From contig JAEWIJ010000216.1 in NCBI GenBank assembly GCA_023387235.1, forward strand, positions 1-19,554: a stretch of DNA of 19,554 nt, read 5' to 3'. This DNA is from Pseudomonadota bacterium. GTDB lineage: Bacteria > Pseudomonadota > Alphaproteobacteria > Rhizobiales > Hyphomicrobiaceae. The position numbers and the translations under genes were made by a program. The notes under the pieces are model-generated. The model was not told the origin of the DNA. It saw nothing but the letters and a program-made list of their open reading frames with translations, and did no database searches. This document shows positions 6,111 through 11,503 of the stretch, piece by piece; positions within the stretch are counted from its first letter, which is position 1; each line of letters starts with the position of its first letter.

Positions 6111-8978
6111 ATGGACGATGTTGGCGTAGCCGCTCCCCGATCCTTTGCTTTCGGACCCTTTGTGCTGGTCCCGGGGCGTCAGTTGCTTTTGAAGGGCGAT
6201 GACCCGGTCCGGATCGGCAACCGAGCACTCGATATCTTGACGGCCTTGGTCGAGCGCCCTGGCGAGCTGGTGAGCAAACGCGAGCTGCTCGCGCGCGTCT
6301 GGCCCGATACGTTCGTCGATGAGAGCAATCTCAAGGTCAACATGGTTGCATTGCGCCGCGTTCTCGGCGCCGGCGCCGGCGCTCCAGAGTACATCGCGAC
6401 CGATGTCGGCCGGGGCTATCGGTTCGTGGCTCCCGTCCAGTCGCGCGACCGAACTGTGCCGGCGGCTGCGATCGCTCCTGCGCCGGTGCGCAATCACGGT
6501 CTGCCCAGCACAACGACGCGCATCTTCGGCAGAGCTGACGCAATCTCTACCATTATGAGAGACTTGGATCGAGCGCGCCTGGTGACGATTGCCGGTTCCG
6601 GTGGAACCGGCAAGACGACGGTTGCGATCGCAGTCGCTCGGGCAGCAGCGAAGCAGTGTGCCGACGGTGCTGCATTCATCGATTTCTCAACCATAGACGA
6701 CCCGGGCTTCGTACCCGCCACAATCGCCTCCGCGCTCGGCCTCGGCGTGACCGGTGGCGATCCGCTGTCAAGCGTCGTTCACGCCTTGAAGCAGCAGCAT
6801 AAAATCCTCTTGTTTGACAATTGTGAGCACCTTCTACCTGCCGTTGCCGCTGCGGTGGACCGGCTTGCTCGCCACCTCGACGGCGTGCGCATCCTGGCGA
6901 CGAGCCGCGAGCCGCTGAGGATTCGCGACGAGCGCGTGTTTCGCCTTCGCGGCCTGGAATGCGATCCAAGCGAAAGTCCCGCGGCGGACGAAGCCCGCAG
7001 GTTTCCCGCCGTCGAGCTGTTTGATGCGCGCGCGTCCGAGCAGACGGGCTTCCAACTGACGGACGCAGATGCTCCAGCCGTGGCAGAGATCTGCCGGCGG
7101 CTCGATGGCAACGCGCTGGCCATCGAGCTTGCGGCGACGCAAGCCGCCGAGTTCTCCCCGGCGCAGATCCTGCAGATGCTCGACGACAGGTTCCGCCTCC
7201 TCGCGCCAGGGCCTCCTGGGGCGCCTCGCCGACAGCAATCGCTGCTGGCGACACTCGACTGGAGCTACAGCTTACTGTCGGAGAACGAGGCTACGCTACT
7301 GCGCGCGGTCTCCACGTTTGCAGGCGCCTTCAGCATAGATGGAGCGACCGCCGTATCAAATGGCGTTGCAGCCGAGGTGGTGGATACGCTGACCCAGCTT
7401 GCCGCGAAGTCGTTGCTGACGATGGACGCGAACGCCGACGTGGTCACCTACCGCCTTCTGGAGACGACGCGTGCCTATTGCCTCGAACGGCTGCGGCTCA
7501 GCGGCGAGAACCAAGCGGTCCGGTGGCGCCATGCGGAGCATGTCTGTGCGGTGCTCGAGCAGGCGGCGAACGAGTGGTCGCAGCGCCCTGCCCGCGAGTG
7601 GGGCGCTGCCTATGACCACTTTGTCGACGACCTGCGCGTTGCGCTCGCCTGGGTCGGCCAGAACGAGGCGCACCGGACGCTAAGGATCAGGCTGACCGTG
7701 GCAGGGCTCCTGCTCTGGAACCATTTCTCGCTCATCGAGGAATGCCACGCTCATGTTTCGCATGCGGTCGAAGATCTCGACGCTTCAGGACTCGCCGGAA
7801 CAGCGTTCGAGATGAAGTTCAAGCTGTGGCTCGGTGGCTCCACCATGATTACGCGTGGTCTGAAGCCCGAGGCGATGGAGGCACTGCAACGGGCTTGGCA
7901 GATCGCCGAGCAGATCGGCAACACTGACTATCGCCATCGCTGCCTGATGTTGATCGCAGCATATGAATTGTTTACGGGCAAGCACGACGCCGGAATGCGC
8001 ACAATCGAGACCTTCGCATCAGGAGCTGCCGCGGATGACCCTTCCATCCTCCCAGAGGGCGAAGTGCACTTAGGCATAGCCGAACTTTTTCTCGGCCGTC
8101 TGAGAAACGCTCAGCGGCGCCTCGAATCCCTTCAGCAGCGCGATCTGCGATATTTCAACGGATCCTACAGTGTCCGATACATGGCCGACATCGCCGTGCT
8201 GCTGGACTGCGCGCTATCGCAGGTGCTGTGGTTGAGGGGGTTCCCCGAATCTGCTGCACGCACCGCGGCCGCCGCATACGAGCGCGCACGCCCGGCCCAC
8301 CATCACCTTTCGCTGAACAATGCCCTCACGTACTCCTGTCCGGTTTTCTATTGGTGCGGGCGTTACAAAGAATGTGATCAGTACGTCGAATTGCTTGCCG
8401 AACATGTCGCAAGGCAGGGGCTGGTTACGCGACGCCCGATTGCCAGTTTCTATCGCGCCGCACTGGCGCAGGCGCAAGGCCACCCCGCAATCGATACCAT
8501 TGACGGCCTCGAGCGGGCCATCGACGAGTTCCGAGACTTCAACTATCTGGCACGGATGCCCTACTACCTCGCCGTGCTGGCCGATGCTCTCGTCGCCCGG
8601 GGTCGGATCGGCGAAGCCGAAACCACGATCAAGAACGCCTTTGACTGCGCCTCCGCTCAGAACGAGCGCTGGTGCATCCCGGAGCTGTTGCGCATTCGGT
8701 CCTCCATACTGATCGCCTCGAACCGGCCGCACGACGCTGAGGCGCTCCTCGCGGATGCGATGGCGTTTGCCCAGCAGATCGGCGCCTTGTCGTGGCAGTT
8801 GCGCTCAGCGACCGATCTCGCGAAGCTCTGGCGCGGCCGATCACGGGCAGACGCCGCGTACAACATGCTGATGCCCGTCTATAACGAGTTCACCGAGGGC
8901 TTCGAGACGCACGATCTCGTGATTGCAGCCGGCCTCCTCGCTTCCCTGGAACGGCCCGGCAATGGCGAGGTCGCTTAG
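6111..8978 (+). CDS. Winged-helix/STAND ATPase regulator 1
   Basis: A 955-residue cytoplasmic regulator. Residues 12-108 form an OmpR/PhoB-type winged helix (FGPFVL, then RALDILTALVERPGELVSK, ending GRGYRFVAPV). A P-loop STAND/NB-ARC-like ATPase follows: Walker A GSGGTGKTT with Lys168, Walker B ILLFDN with Asp236, and the conserved ATSREPLRI. The site where relatives have G-(I/L)-P reads Gly333-Asn334-Ala335, so the usual proline is missing. From about residue 500 to the end the sequence is Ala- and Leu-rich helical, TPR-like repeats that in MalT/AfsR-type proteins bind ligand or partner. The protein likely switches between ADP and ATP states and controls transcription directly; the signal is unknown. 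It is divergent from the araC-type gene and paralogous to the 992-residue protein downstream. The ribosome site is weak (AGAGAT), so the exact start is less certain. Confidence 0.88.
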   Translation: MDDVGVAAPRSFAFGPFVLVPGRQLLLKGDDPVRIGNRALDILTALVERPGELVSKRELLARVWPDTFVDESNLKVNMVALRRVLGAGAGAPEYIATDVGRGYRFVAPVQSRDRTVPAAAIAPAPVRNHGLPSTTTRIFGRADAISTIMRDLDRARLVTIAGSGGTGKTTVAIAVARAAAKQCADGAAFIDFSTIDDPGFVPATIASALGLGVTGGDPLSSVVHALKQQHKILLFDNCEHLLPAVAAAVDRLARHLDGVRILATSREPLRIRDERVFRLRGLECDPSESPAADEARRFPAVELFDARASEQTGFQLTDADAPAVAEICRRLDGNALAIELAATQAAEFSPAQILQMLDDRFRLLAPGPPGAPRRQQSLLATLDWSYSLLSENEATLLRAVSTFAGAFSIDGATAVSNGVAAEVVDTLTQLAAKSLLTMDANADVVTYRLLETTRAYCLERLRLSGENQAVRWRHAEHVCAVLEQAANEWSQRPAREWGAAYDHFVDDLRVALAWVGQNEAHRTLRIRLTVAGLLLWNHFSLIEECHAHVSHAVEDLDASGLAGTAFEMKFKLWLGGSTMITRGLKPEAMEALQRAWQIAEQIGNTDYRHRCLMLIAAYELFTGKHDAGMRTIETFASGAAADDPSILPEGEVHLGIAELFLGRLRNAQRRLESLQQRDLRYFNGSYSVRYMADIAVLLDCALSQVLWLRGFPESAARTAAAAYERARPAHHHLSLNNALTYSCPVFYWCGRYKECDQYVELLAEHVARQGLVTRRPIASFYRAALAQAQGHPAIDTIDGLERAIDEFRDFNYLARMPYYLAVLADALVARGRIGEAETTIKNAFDCASAQNERWCIPELLRIRSSILIASNRPHDAEALLADAMAFAQQIGALSWQLRSATDLAKLWRGRSRADAAYNMLMPVYNEFTEGFETHDLVIAAGLLASLERPGNGEVA

Positions 8979-9030
8979 CTCGCCCACTCCCAGGGCTTTC
9001 CGGCCGCCTCGTAGGCTAACCGCCCCTCAT

Positions 9031-9045
9031 TTAACCGCAATTAAC
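9031..9045 (+). promoter_or_regulatory. Candidate operator box, copy 2 (upstream of VOC operon)
   Basis: TTAACCGCAATTAAC, 14 of 15 bases identical to the element at 5987-6001 read on the other strand. A further CTAACCGCC at 9016-9024 gives three TAACCG half-sites in tandem (offsets 15 and 10). It lies about 205 bp before the VOC gene start, in the 271-bp gap after regulator 1, and reads in the direction of the operon. Confidence 0.5.
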
Positions 9046-9064
9046 CGGCGATCGCCGTCCGGCA

Positions 9065-9095
9065 GCAAGATCTGCGCATGACACCGCAAGATCCG
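9065..9095 (+). repeat. Direct repeat GCAAGATCyG with 21-bp offset
   Basis: GCAAGATCTG (9065-9074) and GCAAGATCCG (9086-9095) are 21 bases apart, two helical turns. That spacing suits two half-sites bound on one DNA face, as AraC-family dimers do. No binder can be named. Confidence 0.35.
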
Positions 9096-9143
9096 AGAAT
9101 ACCCGCTTCCTGCGCCAGCGTAGGCTCGACTTATCTCCGACGC

Positions 9144-9183
9144 CAGTTGGCTCGGTTCGCTCCAGATTTTCAAAGGCCAACTG
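9144..9183. repeat. Spaced inverted repeat before the VOC gene
   Basis: CAGTTGGC (9144-9151) and GCCAACTG (9176-9183) are perfect 8-base inverted arms 24 bases apart, ending 66 bases before the VOC start. It may be a dimeric regulator site or chance. Confidence 0.35.
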
Positions 9184-9249
9184 TGCGCATTTCTTGATGC
9201 GTGAGGAGCGTCTTCAAACTCACTGAGTCAATATGGGAGACCGGTCGAA

Positions 9250-10092
9250 ATGGATCACAACGAGAAGACTGATGAGGTGTCGGATCTCAATCGGAGGGAC
9301 GTCATCCGCGCGGCCGGTGAGACGATGGTCGCTGGTGCGGCAACGCTCGCTTCGGTAGCACCGGCTGGCGCACAAGGCCGAGCCGTGAGCAACGACGCTC
9401 CACTAGGCAGGCGGCTTCAGGGCGTGCAGCACTTCGGTCTGACCGTGCAGCGAATGGACCGAGCGTACGAGTTCTACACGGAGGTGCTTGGTGGCACCGA
9501 AGTGATGCGAGACGGGAACTTCTACGGTGAGCGAATTCATAACACGCTTCTGACCGATCAGGAGATCGAGGCCCGCGTCCGCCAGGTAAATCCACGGACC
9601 ATGGGCATACCGGACCTTCGAGGTGGGGCGCAGCGCCTGGATGTCCGCTTCATCCAGTTCGACAACGTTGTGATCGAGCTCCTGCAGTACCGTGATAACG
9701 AGCAACCCACGGGCACTGGGACAGCCTTCGCAGAACCGCTGAACCATATGAGTCCTGCGTTCCCGCGCATGATGCACATCTGTTTTCACATCCGTGACGA
9801 GGTCGACTTCAACAAATTCATCGCGGATCTCGAAGCTGAATCGGCGCGGCGCGGCATGACGCAGGTCAGAGCTAATCGCGTCATCACGGTGACCACCGAG
9901 AAAGAGCGGTTAGCAGCGCCGATCGAGGCGAACAGCAATGGCATCACCGAAGGCCAATCGAACGGATGGCGGTTGATCTATTGCAAAGGCCCCGAGGGCG
10001 AGCAGCTGGAGTTCGTTCAGGCCCTCGGCCCAGTTAAGCAGGTCTTCGCGAGTGCCCTGGAGACGCACATGCGCACGCGCATTGGCGGCTAG
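9250..10092 (+). CDS. Tat-exported VOC/glyoxalase-fold protein
   Basis: 280 residues. The N-terminus has a twin-arginine export signal: LNRRDVIR with Arg15-Arg16, a hydrophobic stretch to about residue 38 and a cut near PAGAQG. It is therefore probably folded with its metal in the cytoplasm before export. The rest is a vicinal-oxygen-chelate fold of two beta-alpha-beta-beta-beta modules. The metal ligands are readable: His61 (QHFGLTV), Glu143 (VVIELLQY), His176 (MMHICFH) and Glu254 (EQLEFVQ). Relatives include glyoxalases, extradiol dioxygenases and isomerases; the reaction is not determined here. The start has GGGAGA nine bases upstream. The next gene begins 11 bp downstream, and this is probably the first gene of a four-gene operon preceded by the TTAACCGC box. 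Confidence 0.86.
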   Translation: MDHNEKTDEVSDLNRRDVIRAAGETMVAGAATLASVAPAGAQGRAVSNDAPLGRRLQGVQHFGLTVQRMDRAYEFYTEVLGGTEVMRDGNFYGERIHNTLLTDQEIEARVRQVNPRTMGIPDLRGGAQRLDVRFIQFDNVVIELLQYRDNEQPTGTGTAFAEPLNHMSPAFPRMMHICFHIRDEVDFNKFIADLEAESARRGMTQVRANRVITVTTEKERLAAPIEANSNGITEGQSNGWRLIYCKGPEGEQLEFVQALGPVKQVFASALETHMRTRIGG

Positions 10093-10103
10093 GAGGGCTC
10101 GGC

Positions 10104-10538
10104 ATGAACCGGATGAATACGGCTCACTTTATGAAAACGCTGCGACTGATCAGCGGGTCGGCACTCCTATCTGCAGGGCTTCTGCTTGGAGCGTCAACGT
10201 CAAGGGCAGATGACGGTACTCACATCGCCTACTCGAAGTTCCCTCCCAACGCGATCTCCGTCGTGGCCGAGATCAGGGCGAAGCCGGGCAAGGAGGATGA
10301 GCTTCGAGCCGCGACGCTCCCGCTCATCAACATGGTTCGAAACGAGCCCAACAATCTCGTCTATTTTCTGCACGAGAATCGAGAGTCGCCAGGACACTTC
10401 GTCTTCTACGAAGTGTTTGCGTCGGAGGCGGACTTCGAAGCCCACAACGCTACGCCTCACGTCAAGGCTTGGTTCGAGAAGCTTCCCCATTTGGCCGAGG
10501 GAAGCGTCAAGGTCATGAGGATGCAGATACTGCGTTAG
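10104..10538 (+). CDS. Exported antibiotic-biosynthesis-monooxygenase (ABM) fold protein
   Basis: 144 residues with a Sec signal peptide (basic N-terminus, hydrophobic residues about 14-31, cut at SRA-DD after residue 35). The remainder is a single dimeric ferredoxin-like ABM domain. It starts at AISVVAEIRAKPGKEDELR, continues through NLVYFLHENRESPGHFVFYEVF and ends with the HNATPHVKAWF motif around His119. ABM proteins are small cofactor-free monooxygenases or quinol/haem-type enzymes; many have no known substrate. A periplasmic member is less usual than a cytoplasmic one. The start at 10104 is fixed by AGGAGG seven bases upstream. The gene lies 11 bp after the VOC gene and 41 bp before the solute-binding-protein gene, which points to an operon acting on one periplasmic compound. 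Confidence 0.87.
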   Translation: MNRMNTAHFMKTLRLISGSALLSAGLLLGASTSRADDGTHIAYSKFPPNAISVVAEIRAKPGKEDELRAATLPLINMVRNEPNNLVYFLHENRESPGHFVFYEVFASEADFEAHNATPHVKAWFEKLPHLAEGSVKVMRMQILR

Positions 10539-10568
10539 CCTTTCGACAAGCTGCATCGCACTTGATCC

Positions 10569-10573
10569 AGGAG
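10569..10573 (+). promoter_or_regulatory. Ribosome binding site that fixes the solute-binding-protein start
   Basis: AGGAG six bases before the ATG at 10580. It supports this start over the in-frame start at 10469, which would overlap the ABM gene by 70 bases and hide the signal peptide. Confidence 0.7.
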
Positions 10574-10579
10574 TGGCGA

Positions 10580-11452
10580 ATGCGAGGAAGTGTCCGAAAG
10601 AGGGCTCTAGCCTCGGCCTTCCTAGCCCTTGTAGCAGCCGCATCGCTGCCAGCAAAGGCGCAGGACCGCCCGATCCGCTTAGGTCAGGTCAACCTGTCAT
10701 TCTATGCGGTCATCGGGGCAGTCGTACACGAGCTGCTGGAAAAGGATGGATACTCGGTTGCCGTCACGGCTGGCAGTCACGGAGACATCTTTCCGAAGAT
10801 CGGCGCGGGCAAGGTCGACATCCTTGCTGCGGCGTGGCTTCCAGACGCGCACGCCCCACTCTATGCCAAGGTTAAGGACGTAACCTTTGTCATCAGCGAA
10901 CTCTACGATCAGGCACGACTCTTCTGGGCGGTTCCTGACTACGTGCCATCGGATATCGTGCGTTCAATCGATGATCTCAAGAAGCCGAGCGTCCTGGCAC
11001 GAATGGATAGAAACATTCGCGGGATCGGCGCAACGTCAGGCCTTATGGTCGGCGCTGAAAGGATGCGCCAAGCATATGGCTTGGATGCCTTGGGCTACCA
11101 AGTCGTTCCGGGTGCAGCGAAAGACTGGATTGAGAACTTCAGGCAGGCGGTCGCTCAGCAGCGGTGGCTCGTGATGCCGCTGTGGCAGCCCCAATGGTTG
11201 AATGCGGCCTACAAGGTTCGGATCCTCGATGATCCTAAGGGTATATATGGCAAGGGTGACACTGCGGTCCTGCTCGGGCATCAGTCGCTGAAAGATAAAC
11301 TTGCGCCCAATGCACTCGATCGCCTTGCAAGCATCAAGCTCAGCGTTGGCGCGGTCACGGAGATGGACCGACTTGTCAACGTGGAGGGCCTCACGCCTCG
11401 CGACGCGGCGCGGAAGTGGCTCGACTCGAACTCAGTTCCAGCAGCTCGATGA
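10580..11452 (+). CDS. Glycine-betaine/choline-type ABC solute-binding protein (orphan)
   Basis: 290 residues. A signal peptide covers residues 1-27 (basic MRGSVRKR, hydrophobic core, cut at AKA-QD). The mature protein has the two-lobed OpuAC-type fold: IRLGQVNLSFYAVIGAVVHELLE... for lobe one, DILAAAWLPDAH in the first cleft loop, and VMPLWQPQWLNAAYKVR in the second. Trp86, Trp116, Trp202 and Trp206 are candidates for the aromatic cage that holds quaternary ammonium ligands in this family. No permease or ATPase gene is adjacent, so it either shares a transporter encoded elsewhere or acts as a periplasmic ligand sensor. It is probably co-transcribed with the VOC and ABM genes before it and the 992-residue regulator after it. 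Ligand identity is inferred from the family only. Confidence 0.85.
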   Translation: MRGSVRKRALASAFLALVAAASLPAKAQDRPIRLGQVNLSFYAVIGAVVHELLEKDGYSVAVTAGSHGDIFPKIGAGKVDILAAAWLPDAHAPLYAKVKDVTFVISELYDQARLFWAVPDYVPSDIVRSIDDLKKPSVLARMDRNIRGIGATSGLMVGAERMRQAYGLDALGYQVVPGAAKDWIENFRQAVAQQRWLVMPLWQPQWLNAAYKVRILDDPKGIYGKGDTAVLLGHQSLKDKLAPNALDRLASIKLSVGAVTEMDRLVNVEGLTPRDAARKWLDSNSVPAAR

Positions 11453-11489
11453 GACCGCTTCGGGTTCGACACTGGATGGAATTCACGTG

Positions 11490-11494
11490 AGGAG
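11490..11494 (+). promoter_or_regulatory. Ribosome binding site favouring the GTG start of regulator 2
   Basis: AGGAG nine bases before GTG at 11504. The next in-frame ATGs (11522 and 11528) are 27 or more bases away, so GTG is the better start. Confidence 0.55.
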
Positions 11495-11503
11495 AAGCAT
11501 CCC

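Noticed and set aside
6676..7254. A 192-codon minus-strand open frame within regulator 1
   Set aside because: It is Arg-rich shadow sequence opposite the conserved ATPase domain, with no start context or motif.
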